From: Ignavibacteria bacterium
GTDB taxonomy: Bacteria; Bacteroidota; Ignavibacteria; Ignavibacteriales; SURF-24
DNA: 64,000 nucleotides
Assembly: GCA_025612245.1 (NCBI GenBank)
Contig: JAAXKQ010000010.1
Span: forward strand, 62,001-126,000
Direction: 5' to 3'
Part shown: positions 42,114 through 50,988 of the stretch, one piece after another
Position numbering within the stretch: position 1 is the first letter of the stretch
Layout: each line of letters opens with the position of its first letter
Translations under genes and position numbers: made by a program
The notes under the pieces: model-generated
Databases searched by the model: none
Told to the model about the DNA's origin: nothing
Seen by the model: only the letters and a program-made list of their open reading frames with translations

Positions 42114-44214
42114 CTACAGGATACTGATATTTGTATTATTAGTTGTAGCTTTTGTTTTTGCCAGTTCCATTCTTACTTTCTACTCAGTTACGGGGAAAAT
42201 AGTTTTAGGTCTTGCCGGCGCTGCCCTGTCGCTGGTTCTTGTTCTTTTATTGCTCGATAAAAACGCGCGGGCAAAAATTGAACACTCCGGGTTTTTAGCC
42301 CTGATAAATCAGAACCTGTCGTTAAGGGAAATGTCGGATGCCGTACTGGCAAATATCATAAGTGCAACCAGGCTTACGGTGGGGAGGCTATTTATAGTTG
42401 ACAACGGCCAGCCAAGAATACTTTCTTCATTTGGACTTTTGAATGAAACCTCGCTTACGGGAAATAAGATTGACCTTTACCAGCGTGTAATTGAAAAAGG
42501 CGAAGAAGCCGAGTTTCATTTTACGGAAAACTTTCCCGTGGTGCATTCGGGCATAGTAGCCCTTTCAATAAGGTATCTTTTGATTTATCCGGTTGTTTAT
42601 AACCAGAAAGTTATTGCCGTGCTGGAAATGGCCTCGGTAAGCCAGCCGCGAAAAGGTGTAAAGGAATATCTTGCCAACATAAAGGATCAGCTTGCGGCAG
42701 GCCTCAGCAAGGCATATGCCATGAGTCAGCTTGAAAACCTTGTGCGGGAGCTGAAGGTAAATAACGAAAAAGCTCCGCAGCAGGAAGAAGGTGTGCAGGC
42801 GCCTACCGGAGAGAACACTCCAAAGATCGATTCAGCCGTAAAAACGGAAGAAGAAAAAGCCACTCCAAAAGCCGAGGCAATGAAAGCCATATTTACTGAA
42901 GATGAGTCCGGCGTTATAAAGGACGGGGAGACGGCTCTTTCAGCAAGAAAGACTTCGGAAGAGCTTCAGAGGGAAATTGAAAAAAGGGCTTCGCATTCAA
43001 TACTAATAGCAGACAGTAATTCCGACAACAGAAAGATTATTGCGCGTTATCTTACGGCAAAGCACTATAACGTTCTGCAGTCGGCAGGCGTTATGGAAAG
43101 TCTGAAGGAAATAGAGGAGAAAAAGCCCTTTGCGGTTACGCTTTCGCTCAACGCGCAGGATCAGGCGCCGTGGGAGGTTCTGAAAAAGATCAAGGAAGGC
43201 GACCAGACGCGCAGCTTACCGGTAATAATGTACAACACGGTGGACCCGCTGAACTTTGGCTACGGGCTTCAGGTTTATGAATATCTTTTCAGGCCTCTAG
43301 GTGCGGATGAGATAAGTCTGTTTGCCGAAAGGCTTTCGGCACTTTCAAAAAGGGAAGTTAAGAACATTATATGTGCGGGGTTTGAGGAAGGCGAAATTCA
43401 GCGGTTAAAAGGTGAGCTGAAAGAAAATTCTGTTAAGATTACTTATGTAAAAGAGCCTACCGCCGCATTCAGGATGATACTGAAGCTACAGCCGGAGCTG
43501 GTGTTAATAGATGCCTTTATGGATAAAGGCGGGAGCATTTCGCTTCTGGACAGGCTTAAGACGTCTTTTGAGACGCGGGAGATACCCGTTGTAATGTGTC
43601 TCAGGCCCGAGCCGGGCAAGGAAGACCTGGCGCTTCTTGACAGTTCAATTGAGAAGGTTACAATCAGGGCAAAAGGCCACAGGATAGACATACTGAAGGC
43701 AATAAGGGACAGGATATTACTTGAGGAGGGCTTTACCGAGGAGGACACATCCTCTATACTGATTGAAGGGAAGACGGGTGAAGATGAAACGCCTGAGGGG
43801 ACAGCGGGTCAGGGGGCAAAAAGAATTCCCTCTAATAAAGTTTTAATAGTTGACGATGATGCTAATACGCTTTCCGCAATCTGTGAAGTAGTAAACAAAG
43901 CCGGCTGCGAGAGTGTGCTGGCAAAAAGCGGCATGGAGTGCATATCGATGCTGCAGAAGTTCAAGCCGGACCTGATATTGCTGGATATAATGATGCCGCA
44001 GATGGACGGTTTTGAGACAATAAAAAGAATTAAGGCAGAGAGAAACCTAAAGGATATTCCGGTCTTTGCCCTTACGGCGCACGAAATGATTGAAGAGAAG
44101 GAGATTTTAATCAGGAATGGTTTCGACGACTTTGTATCAAAACCCGTGAATTCCGGATCTCTGTCCTTTAAGATTGAAAAGGTTCTAAATAATATAACAG
44201 AGTTTGAGAAATGA
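42103..44214 (+). CDS. Membrane GAF protein with three receiver-like domains
   Basis: 703 residues: two N-terminal membrane helices (about 5-27 and 33-50), a GAF-like domain (70-205), a charged linker with Glu/Lys-rich sequence (210-295), and three receiver-fold domains. The first (from SILIADSNSDN, residue 299) lacks a phosphoacceptor (VTLSLN at that strand). The second (from NIICAGFEEG, residue 420) keeps an Asp (LVLIDAF) but lacks the acidic pair. The third (from VLIVDDDAN, residue 578) is canonical (ILLDIMMPQMDG). There is no kinase domain. Probably a signalling scaffold. It overlaps both neighbours. Confidence 0.85.
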   Translation: MKISYRILIFVLLVVAFVFASSILTFYSVTGKIVLGLAGAALSLVLVLLLLDKNARAKIEHSGFLALINQNLSLREMSDAVLANIISATRLTVGRLFIVDNGQPRILSSFGLLNETSLTGNKIDLYQRVIEKGEEAEFHFTENFPVVHSGIVALSIRYLLIYPVVYNQKVIAVLEMASVSQPRKGVKEYLANIKDQLAAGLSKAYAMSQLENLVRELKVNNEKAPQQEEGVQAPTGENTPKIDSAVKTEEEKATPKAEAMKAIFTEDESGVIKDGETALSARKTSEELQREIEKRASHSILIADSNSDNRKIIARYLTAKHYNVLQSAGVMESLKEIEEKKPFAVTLSLNAQDQAPWEVLKKIKEGDQTRSLPVIMYNTVDPLNFGYGLQVYEYLFRPLGADEISLFAERLSALSKREVKNIICAGFEEGEIQRLKGELKENSVKITYVKEPTAAFRMILKLQPELVLIDAFMDKGGSISLLDRLKTSFETREIPVVMCLRPEPGKEDLALLDSSIEKVTIRAKGHRIDILKAIRDRILLEEGFTEEDTSSILIEGKTGEDETPEGTAGQGAKRIPSNKVLIVDDDANTLSAICEVVNKAGCESVLAKSGMECISMLQKFKPDLILLDIMMPQMDGFETIKRIKAERNLKDIPVFALTAHEMIEEKEILIRNGFDDFVSKPVNSGSLSFKIEKVLNNITEFEK

Positions 44215-44876
44215 AAAAGATACTGGTAATTGACGATCATCCGGACAGTGTATTCTTACTGCAGGACCGACTGCAAAGGGAAGGTTTTGAGGTAATTACA
44301 GCCTATGACGGGCAGAGCGGGCTGGAGAAAGCGATAAACGAGCAGCCCGATCTTGTGTTGCTGGATGTAATGATGCCGGGTTTGAATGGCATGGACGTAT
44401 GCCGAACGCTGGTAAATACCCCGGTAACGAAGGACATTCCGGTAATACTTGTTACTGCAAAGACAGAAGCCGAAGGGACGAAAGAGGGCCTGCAGGCGGG
44501 AGCATTCGATTACATAAGGAAGCCGGTTAATAAAATTGAGTTACTGGCAAGAATTCACTCGGCCTTAAAGCTGAGGGATACGCAGAAGCTCCTGCTGGAG
44601 CTGGAGAAAATCAATACATTTACGGCGACTGTAGTAACAGCCAATCACGAGATCAAGCAGCCATTGACGCTGATCAATCTTTCGGCGGCGGCAATAAAAA
44701 GGGAAGTGAGCAAGAAGGAAATTTCGCCCGAGGCAATATTGAAGAAGGTTGAGTTTATTGAAGGCGCAATAAGGGAGATTAATAATGTTCTGGAGAAATT
44801 TAAGTCGATAAAGAGCCCGAATTTTTCGCCGTATGTAAATAATATAAAGATGGTGGATCTGGAAGGGAAGGGGTGA
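44211..44876 (+). CDS. Response regulator with C-terminal HisKA-like helix pair but no ATPase domain
   Basis: 221 residues: a canonical receiver (VIDDHPDS, LLDVMMPGLNG, VTAKTEAEG, YIRKPVN), then a helical segment with TANHEIKQPLTLINLSAAA, which resembles a histidine kinase H-box dimerisation domain. The protein ends about 70 residues later without any HATPase motifs. The stop codon sits at the edge of a heptamer array, so an original kinase tail may have been lost; a designed phosphotransfer role is the alternative. ATGA overlap with the upstream gene. Confidence 0.8.
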   Translation: MKKILVIDDHPDSVFLLQDRLQREGFEVITAYDGQSGLEKAINEQPDLVLLDVMMPGLNGMDVCRTLVNTPVTKDIPVILVTAKTEAEGTKEGLQAGAFDYIRKPVNKIELLARIHSALKLRDTQKLLLELEKINTFTATVVTANHEIKQPLTLINLSAAAIKREVSKKEISPEAILKKVEFIEGAIREINNVLEKFKSIKSPNFSPYVNNIKMVDLEGKG

Positions 44877-45222
44877 GTTTTAAGTCTTAAGTTTTGAGTT
44901 TTAAGTTTTGAGTTGGGAAAGAGGTTCAAAGTTCAAGGTTCGAGGTTCGGGGGAAAGAAGGTTCAAAGTTCGAGGTTCGAGGGGAAGAAAGGTTCAAAGT
45001 TCGAGGTTCGAGGTTCAAAGTTCAAGGTTCGAGGTTCAAGGTTAAGGAAATGGAAAAGTTTGAGGAGGAAGAATTAGGAAGGGTGGGGGATTGGAATTGG
45101 GCTTGGATTTAGCACCGGGGGCGGGGTGCATTTTCTACAAACATGCAAACATTAGTGGTTTTGTGCACGTGTACAATGAATATTGGGCTTCTGCATTTTC
45201 CCTTGACCTGAAGGTCGTATAG
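44877..45222 (-). repeat. Heptamer arrays and a REP-like remnant between convergent signalling genes
   Basis: From the first base after the stop codon, GTTTTAA/GTCTTAA and then GGTTCAA/GGTTCGA heptamers run to about 45045, in reverse orientation. A GCATTTTCTACAAACATGC unit follows near 45127, like the REP-associated tails at 16.0 kb. No gene is seen. Confidence 0.8.
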
Positions 45223-46872
45223 CTAGATGAGTTTTTTGACTTCGGACAGCATACGGTCGAATTCGTAGGGTTTGGCAAGGACGGAATCGATTTTGAGTTT
45301 TCCAAAATCCTCGTCGGTTTTTGTGGATGTACTTCCCGTGGAAAGAATAACGGGGACGTTGATGCCGAGCTCCTGGATTTTCTTAATGCAGGAGAGTCCG
45401 TCCATTTCAGGCATTTTGTAATCTATTATGAGCAGGTCGACTTTAATTTCTTCAGTCAGGACTTTAATTACTTCCTTACCGTTATTAACCCCAATTACCT
45501 GGTAGTTATAGGATTCCAACAGTTCGGCAAGAATATCTCTCAGCATAATTTCGTCATCGGCAAGTAGGATAATTTTTTCGGTTTTAATTGAAGCCGGATC
45601 TGAGCTTTCATCGAAAGCGGGGATATAAACATTAAATTCGGTTCCCCTGCCGGGTTTACTTTTGACGTCTATGTATCCGTTATGGGCCTTAACGATGCCG
45701 TAGGTTACGTAGAGCCCGAGTCCCGAGCCCGTTTCCTTTTCCTTAGTAGAGAAGTAAGGGTCGAAGATCCTGTTGAGGTTTTCCTCGCTAATGCCTTCGC
45801 CGGTATCCTTAACGCTAAAGCAGACATAATCGCCTTCTTTAAGCAGTGGAAAGTCGAGTGAGCCTTTTCCGAGTATTTTTACATTTCTAGCTTCAATGGA
45901 GACCCTGCCGTTGCCGTGAATAGCTTCGCGGGCATTAACGCACAAGTTAAGGAGCACCTGGTAGATTTCGGTGGCATTACCCAGGAAGTCGTTCAATCCC
46001 GGTTCCGTAAAGTCCTCAATTTCAATAGATTCCGGGAAGGTCTGGCCGATTACGAGCATGAGTTCCTTCATGAGGTGAGCCGGCCGGATGAGGGTTTTTC
46101 TTTTAGGGGTAGGTTTGCCGTAGGAAAGGAGCCCCTTTGTAAGGTCGGCAGCGCGTGCAGAGCAGTTCTCGATATTTTCTAGGAGGTAGAAGACGTCGTC
46201 CCTATCGGAGAGTTTTCTTTTAAGCAAGTTAATGCTGCCGAAGATGCTTGAAAGGAGGTTATTAAAGTCGTGTGCCATACCGCTGGCCAGTTTGCCGATT
46301 GTTTCGAGTTTTTGTGACTGCAGCAGTTTATTTTCGAGTGTAGCGTTAAGTTTTCGTGTAAGGAGGTTTGTGACAGAAAAAGCCAAGACCGAGGCAAACT
46401 GTTCAATGTTATGCAAATCGTTCCGCGTGTAAGAATTTTCTTCCTGCTTGCCGAGGATAGAAAGCGAGAGGACGGAATCGTTCATGAATGAAGGTGCAAT
46501 TACAAGGCTGTTAACCTGGAACAAGTTAATGAGCGGTTGTGCAATATTATTTTCATTGCTAAGTGTTACCGAAAGCGGGCGTTTATTGACCTTAAACCAT
46601 TCCAGCAAAAAGCTCAGGTTTGATTTAATTTCATTGAGTATGGCATTTTTTTCGGGGAGAAGGTATTTGCGGCCGCACAGTATAAAATCGGATTGCGAGC
46701 TGACCTCTTCATCGACAAAGAGGAGGGCGCCGAAGCAGCTACCGGTAATATTGACGCATCTGGCAAGGATCTCTTCAGCCAGGGTGCCCGGAGAGTTTTC
46801 CCTCAGGAGCAAAGTAAGGATACTTTCCCAATCTTTTCTGAAGGTCATATCGTCTCTAATTTCGGGGTTCAT
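45223..46872 (-). CDS. Hybrid histidine kinase (GAF-HisKA-HATPase-REC)
   Basis: 549 residues, with no membrane helix. A GAF-like sensor domain (15-180) is followed by a dimerisation domain with phosphoacceptor His in GMAHDFNNLLSSI (near residue 200), a HATPase domain with LNLCVNAREAI (N box), VKDTGEGIS and GSGLGLYV, then a receiver with IIDYKMPEMDG (430-549). The class resembles the NtrB-like AHDFNNLL kinases that feed NtrC-type regulators. It lies 27 bases after the sigma-54 activator gene, so the two form a cognate-pair operon. Confidence 0.93.
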   Translation of the reverse strand: MNPEIRDDMTFRKDWESILTLLLRENSPGTLAEEILARCVNITGSCFGALLFVDEEVSSQSDFILCGRKYLLPEKNAILNEIKSNLSFLLEWFKVNKRPLSVTLSNENNIAQPLINLFQVNSLVIAPSFMNDSVLSLSILGKQEENSYTRNDLHNIEQFASVLAFSVTNLLTRKLNATLENKLLQSQKLETIGKLASGMAHDFNNLLSSIFGSINLLKRKLSDRDDVFYLLENIENCSARAADLTKGLLSYGKPTPKRKTLIRPAHLMKELMLVIGQTFPESIEIEDFTEPGLNDFLGNATEIYQVLLNLCVNAREAIHGNGRVSIEARNVKILGKGSLDFPLLKEGDYVCFSVKDTGEGISEENLNRIFDPYFSTKEKETGSGLGLYVTYGIVKAHNGYIDVKSKPGRGTEFNVYIPAFDESSDPASIKTEKIILLADDEIMLRDILAELLESYNYQVIGVNNGKEVIKVLTEEIKVDLLIIDYKMPEMDGLSCIKKIQELGINVPVILSTGSTSTKTDEDFGKLKIDSVLAKPYEFDRMLSEVKKLI

Positions 46873-46899
46873 CTGCTTTTTTTACACATTATTAAATAA

Positions 46900-48267
46900 T
46901 TATTCCTGCTGGCGGAGCTGGTACTTCAAAATTTTAGAATAAAGAGTTTTCTGGCTGATACCGAGTCCCTTTGCCGTATTTTCCCTATTCCAGTCGAAAA
47001 ATTCGAGTGCTTTTTTAATATGAATTCTTTCGACTTCCTCGAGGGGAAGGATATCCTCTGAGTCGGGTTCAAAGAAATTCTGAACCTGGCTGTTGTTCTG
47101 GAAAGCCTTAGGGAGGTTCAGGTCGTCGGGGCGGATAATATTGCCCTCGGCAAAAATGACAGCGCGTTCGATTGTATGCTGGAGTTCTCTGACGTTGCCG
47201 GGGAAAGAATATCCAGAAAGTGCCTTTTTAGCCTCGGGAGAAAGAGATTTCGGGTCCCTGACTGGTGACTTCAACTGAAGGAAGAAGTCGGCCAGGAGCA
47301 GAGTATCCTCCTGGCGGTCGCGCAGAGGAGGTATAGTAATAGTAATAACGTTAAGTCGGAAGAGGAGGTCGCGTCTGAATACTTTTTTTTCGGATTCCTC
47401 GATGAGGTTTTTATTAGTAGCGCCGATAACCCTGACGTTAGATTTAAGGTTAGCGACGCCGCCGACCCTTCGATATTCGCCGTTTTCGAGGAATCTGAGG
47501 AGTTTAGGCTGAAGTGTGAGGCTCATTTCGCCGATTTCGTCCAGGAAGAGGGTACCGCCGTCAGCAATTTCGACGAGACCGGGTTTAGGGGCCTTAGCGT
47601 CTGTAAATGCGCCTTTTTCGTGTCCGAAGAGTTCGCTTTCGATTAGCTGGTCGGGCAGGGAAGCGCAGTTAACGATAACGAAAGGCTTATCGTTTCTTTC
47701 GGAGTTTTGGTGAATAAATTCAGCCATAAGTTCCTTGCCTGTACCGGTTTCGCCCTCGATGAGGACGTTAGAATCGGAGCGGGCCGCTCTGAGAGCGAGG
47801 CTGATAGTATGCTGAATTTGTTTACTATTGCCGATAATTTTAGAAGAAGACTTCTGGCTGACCTTGGAAGAAAGTACAGTATTTTTCAGCACGAGGTCCT
47901 TATGTTCCAGGGCGCGGTCAATAGTAAGGAGGAGGTGGTCGAAGTCGTAAGGTTTAGAAATAAAGTCATAGGCGCCGTTTTTGATGCAATTAATAGCAGT
48001 TCTCAGTTCAGTTTCAGCCGAAAGAATAATGACCTGGAGGTTAGGGGCGTGTTCCTTAACGAAGTCGAGTACCTCCTCGCCGTGTATCTCCTGCATTTGG
48101 AGGTCGAGCAAGAGGAGGTCGTAGTTTTTATTTTTAATTCTGTCAATAGCGTACTTGCCGTCGAAAACGACCTCAGCGGAGTATCCCTCGTTAAGCAATT
48201 CCTCTTTGAGCAGGTAGCACAAAGTTTCGTCGTCGTCGGTAATGAGTATTTTAGCATTTCTTTTCAT
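46900..48267 (-). CDS. Sigma-54-dependent response regulator (NtrC family)
   Basis: 455 residues: receiver (5-120) with ILITDDDET and LLLDLQMQEIHG, a sigma-54 interaction AAA+ domain with GETGTGKELMAEF, ELFGHEKGAFTDA and GGTLFLDEIGEM, and a Fis-type helix-turn-helix at the end (NTAKGLGISQKTLYSKI). The sigma-54 contact loop reads GAFTDA instead of GAFTGA, a variant also seen in other members. A longer frame opens at 48312; I start at 48267, where the receiver begins. It may drive the sigma-54-like promoters at 20649, 32315 and 32906. Confidence 0.93.
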   Translation of the reverse strand: MKRNAKILITDDDETLCYLLKEELLNEGYSAEVVFDGKYAIDRIKNKNYDLLLLDLQMQEIHGEEVLDFVKEHAPNLQVIILSAETELRTAINCIKNGAYDFISKPYDFDHLLLTIDRALEHKDLVLKNTVLSSKVSQKSSSKIIGNSKQIQHTISLALRAARSDSNVLIEGETGTGKELMAEFIHQNSERNDKPFVIVNCASLPDQLIESELFGHEKGAFTDAKAPKPGLVEIADGGTLFLDEIGEMSLTLQPKLLRFLENGEYRRVGGVANLKSNVRVIGATNKNLIEESEKKVFRRDLLFRLNVITITIPPLRDRQEDTLLLADFFLQLKSPVRDPKSLSPEAKKALSGYSFPGNVRELQHTIERAVIFAEGNIIRPDDLNLPKAFQNNSQVQNFFEPDSEDILPLEEVERIHIKKALEFFDWNRENTAKGLGISQKTLYSKILKYQLRQQE

Positions 48268-48458
48268 AATCGGGCCGTAATCGGAGTTTTGGCAAATATA
48301 CAAAAAATACAATTAAACATATATTATAGTCGAAAGAGAGGGGGAGTAAATTTAGGCAAAAAAGAAGATATTCAATATTTTTTTTGGAAGGCACTTGGCA
48401 AATAGTTAAATTATAGGTATATTTGTTATCTCAATTCAAGGGCAGAGCCTTTGGAAAT

Positions 48459-48530
48459 GGGCGCGTAGCTCAGGGGTAGAGCATCTGCCTTTTAAGCAGA
48501 GGGTCGATGGTTCGAAACCATCCGCGCTCA
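48459..48530 (+). tRNA. tRNA-Lys (anticodon TTT)
   Basis: A complete cloverleaf can be drawn. The acceptor stem GGGCGCG pairs with CGCGCTC (one G-T pair), the D arm contains AGCTCAGGGGTAGAGC, the anticodon stem TCTGC/GCAGA encloses CTTTTAA with TTT at 48491-48493, and the T arm contains GGTTCGAAACC. The discriminator is A; CCA is not encoded. It is the insertion site of the island that follows: its 3' part is repeated at 52366 and 61083. Confidence 0.95.
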
Positions 48531-48590
48531 CAAAAGAAAGCCTTAAAAACATTGTGTTTTAGGGCTTTTTTGTTTTTAAACAATTCCGGC
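48488..48590 (+). repeat. Attachment-site copy 1 (tRNA 3' part plus terminator)
   Basis: 103 bases from the tRNA-Lys anticodon loop through its terminator to CAATTCCGGC. They recur at 52366-52468 with about six differences; 39 bases recur at 61083. Direct repeats of a tRNA 3' end are typical attL/attR marks of integrase-mediated insertion. Confidence 0.85.
48537..48575 (+). terminator. Intrinsic terminator of tRNA-Lys
   Basis: AAAGCCTTAAAAAC pairs with GTTTTAGGGCTTT, followed by a run of T. It lies 6 bases after the tRNA 3' end. Confidence 0.85.
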
Positions 48591-48641
48591 ATAATCCTGA
48601 AGAAGTGCAATTCTGCTTATTTATTATAAAAAACTACTATA

Positions 48642-48664
48642 GCCTGAAGTCTTTGACTTCAGGC
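48642..48664 (-). terminator. Terminator of the minus-strand lipoprotein gene
   Basis: A perfect 10-base stem, GCCTGAAGTC / GACTTCAGGC with a 3-base loop. On the minus strand it is followed by TATAGTAGTTTTTTA. It lies about 56 bases past the lipoprotein stop. Confidence 0.7.
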
Positions 48665-48720
48665 TTAAACTCTTTGCGGAGTAACCGAGTGGGATTTTTT
48701 GTAGATAACCGAACTTAAAG

Positions 48721-49380
48721 TTACTTCATCACTTCATCAAATTTCATTTTACAGCGAACAGCCAGCAATTTGGAGCAGTATCTGCCCTGCTCAGTGAAAT
48801 CTTTATGTAATGGAAAGGTGACATCCAATAAAGACACAAGTCCGCCGCTTCTGATTGTTCCATTCAATTCAACATTGACATTGTCTTTATAGTAGAAAAT
48901 AATTTCTCCGGTTTTCAGATCGTAGCATGTATTTATTACTTTCCCAACAACTACAATTGCAGGTGCAGGCATCTGCTCAATTGAAAACCTGGCGGGGACT
49001 ATCAGAATATCCATCCCCTGGAAAAAAGATTTCAGTTTTTCAAAGTTATCTTTGCCGATCTTTTTATCCAGGGTTATTTTTGATTCCAGCTCATCGTCGG
49101 AGTATTTGGTATCCAGGACAGTTTTCCACAGGCTGGCATTTTCCTTACTTGCATTGAGGCTGGATTTTATATCAAAAGTATTCAAGGTTTTGTTGTACTT
49201 TTTAAAAGCAAAATAATAGGCGGAATCGGGCTCGAAATTAAGTTCATGCTGAATAGGGAGAATGGCAACTTGGATATTACTGGCTGGTGTGCTGCTCTTA
49301 TAATTTGTATTAACATATGAACTGCTGCCGCAGCCGTAAACTGACAGCATCAAGAGAAACAAAATGAACATCTTTTTCAT
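48721..49380 (-). CDS. Hypothetical lipoprotein
   Basis: 219 residues, family not recognised. The N-terminal lipoprotein signal MKKMFILFLLMLSVYGC gives a modified cysteine at residue 17, so it is exported and membrane-anchored. The mature part has a strand-rich start (QVAILPIQH) and a middle MDILIVPARFSI, reminiscent of envelope lipoproteins with an alpha/beta fold. First gene after the tRNA, on the opposite strand, with its own terminator. Its role in the island is unknown. Confidence 0.7.
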   Translation of the reverse strand: MKKMFILFLLMLSVYGCGSSSYVNTNYKSSTPASNIQVAILPIQHELNFEPDSAYYFAFKKYNKTLNTFDIKSSLNASKENASLWKTVLDTKYSDDELESKITLDKKIGKDNFEKLKSFFQGMDILIVPARFSIEQMPAPAIVVVGKVINTCYDLKTGEIIFYYKDNVNVELNGTIRSGGLVSLLDVTFPLHKDFTEQGRYCSKLLAVRCKMKFDEVMK

Positions 49381-49456
49381 CGGTTTATTCCATTTGTGTG
49401 TTGGTAGAATATAAGTTTAAAATTATAGATGAATACAAGTTTTTAATCCCAATCAC

Positions 49457-50350
49457 TTAGTGGATTACTTTTATGGCATCATGGAAATATTTTAATTTAT
49501 AAAGGCATTGAAGTGTGAAGTCCTTAATGTATTTTATCTGTTCGTTCTTATTTCTCAGGCAAAGGAAGCTTTCCTGCCACTTTATAGGCATAACTGTTAC
49601 GATGTCTTTCCCTATGTTACAATGATATTCTGAAGGCGGGAATATTTCATTCTTGAAATCAGGTTGTGATGAAAGTCTTCTGGCCATTTCACGATGCATG
49701 CCGTGGTATTCATTCAGCCACAACATCAGTCCAAACGGATTGCCAGATTCAACCTCAACATTATAATTAATTCCTATCCATGGTTGGAAATAATGTTTTT
49801 CGTTTATCTTAAACTCAAAATAATAACCCGAGCCATCTTCAAGGAAATTTTTAAGTCCTGAGAGTTGCTTAATAGTGTAAGTGTCTTCATTATGAATTTC
49901 AAACAATGCAGCTTCAATCATCCAGTTGAGATATACGAGATTTCTAATTTCAAATGAGTCGACTCGCTGAATATCTTTCATAAAAAATACTCCTTTCAAA
50001 AATACTGCAAAACCCTTAATTAAGTCGTTATTTGTTTCCCTTATATGGTCATAAATTTCTTTCCATGTGATGTTAATCCATGCAGGATCAGGCAAAACTT
50101 TAACCTTATTTATTGTAAGAAGGGCAATATCAGCTTTTTCTATCCCACTGTAACCGGGATGATGATCTTTGTTACCTACTTTTACTTCCAAAATAAATTT
50201 CCGGTCATTTGGGAAATCAAATTTAAGATCAGGTCTTCCGCTTACTTCCTTTATATAAAATTCCCTGTCTATATTAAGACAATTATCTGAAGAGAGATAC
50301 GATAGATCTCTATTCATTAATCCTGAGTTATTATAGATCCTGGCATCCAA
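49457..50350 (-). CDS. PD-(D/E)XK nuclease-like protein, possibly 5'-truncated
   Basis: 297 residues from a TTG. The core GRPDLKFDF then FILEVKVGNKDHH has the D-x(n)-ExK arrangement of PD-(D/E)XK nucleases of the kind with a C-terminal helical/beta region. The open frame continues upstream of the TTG for about 30 codons (including NFLTKNIRKSVKE) with no ATG/GTG/TTG before a stop near 50426. The family's usual N-terminal helix bearing the first acidic residue may therefore be missing, or the start is unusual. Possibly a decaying defence gene. Its only neighbours are unrelated island genes. Confidence 0.6.
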   Translation of the reverse strand: MDARIYNNSGLMNRDLSYLSSDNCLNIDREFYIKEVSGRPDLKFDFPNDRKFILEVKVGNKDHHPGYSGIEKADIALLTINKVKVLPDPAWINITWKEIYDHIRETNNDLIKGFAVFLKGVFFMKDIQRVDSFEIRNLVYLNWMIEAALFEIHNEDTYTIKQLSGLKNFLEDGSGYYFEFKINEKHYFQPWIGINYNVEVESGNPFGLMLWLNEYHGMHREMARRLSSQPDFKNEIFPPSEYHCNIGKDIVTVMPIKWQESFLCLRNKNEQIKYIKDFTLQCLYKLKYFHDAIKVIH

Positions 50351-50534
50351 AGTCTCTTTTACGGATTTCCGGATATTTTTAGTGAGAAAGTTCTTTTGGG
50401 ATTTTTCTATATCAATAAGGGTAAATCACATTACGAATGAAAAGAACTCAATTAAAATTTTGACCGTAAAATCTCTTCTCAAATAATCCCATAAAAATAT
50501 ATTTATTATATCTGAAACAATTGAGGAAATTATA

Positions 50535-50966
50535 ATGGGAAATTACTATTTTGACGGCGATTCTTCAGATTTCGAAGAATATTCAATTCAGCCCTTCGGA
50601 TGGGCTGAGGCACTTGATGTGGAAGAGGACGGCTCCACTTTCGAGAGCAGGGACACTTTTGAATCTGACTACTACCTGGAGTACTGCATAACCAAAGCAA
50701 TCGGCAGGTCTCCATTGGGCAGCAGGTTTAAGCTTGAAAGGGTTGAAAGCGATTACAGCGAATATGGATCAAGTGTTTATGAAAGACTCCTATACATATA
50801 CAGTCCTAAAAGGAAGTTACATGCTGAATACTTGAAGAAGCTGGAAGAACTATTGAATTCAAAGCGGTGGAACAGCAAATGCCTGAAAACGTTTGAAAGT
50901 GAGTATCAGAAGTTTGTTGATTTCAAAAAGCGGTATCCTGAAGATGACTACGAATTCTCAAATTAA
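50535..50966 (+). CDS. Acidic small hypothetical protein
   Basis: 143 residues, not recognised. Very acidic and aromatic at the N-terminus (YYFDGDSSDFEEYS), with a helical, Lys-rich C-terminal half (EYLKKLEELLNSKRW). No signal peptide or known motif. It lies 22 bases upstream of the PLD-type gene on the same strand and probably forms a two-gene unit with it; the acidic character would suit an inhibitor or DNA mimic, but that is speculation. Confidence 0.55.
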   Translation: MGNYYFDGDSSDFEEYSIQPFGWAEALDVEEDGSTFESRDTFESDYYLEYCITKAIGRSPLGSRFKLERVESDYSEYGSSVYERLLYIYSPKRKLHAEYLKKLEELLNSKRWNSKCLKTFESEYQKFVDFKKRYPEDDYEFSN

Positions 50967-50988
50967 CTAAAAACTAACCGGAAGATGT

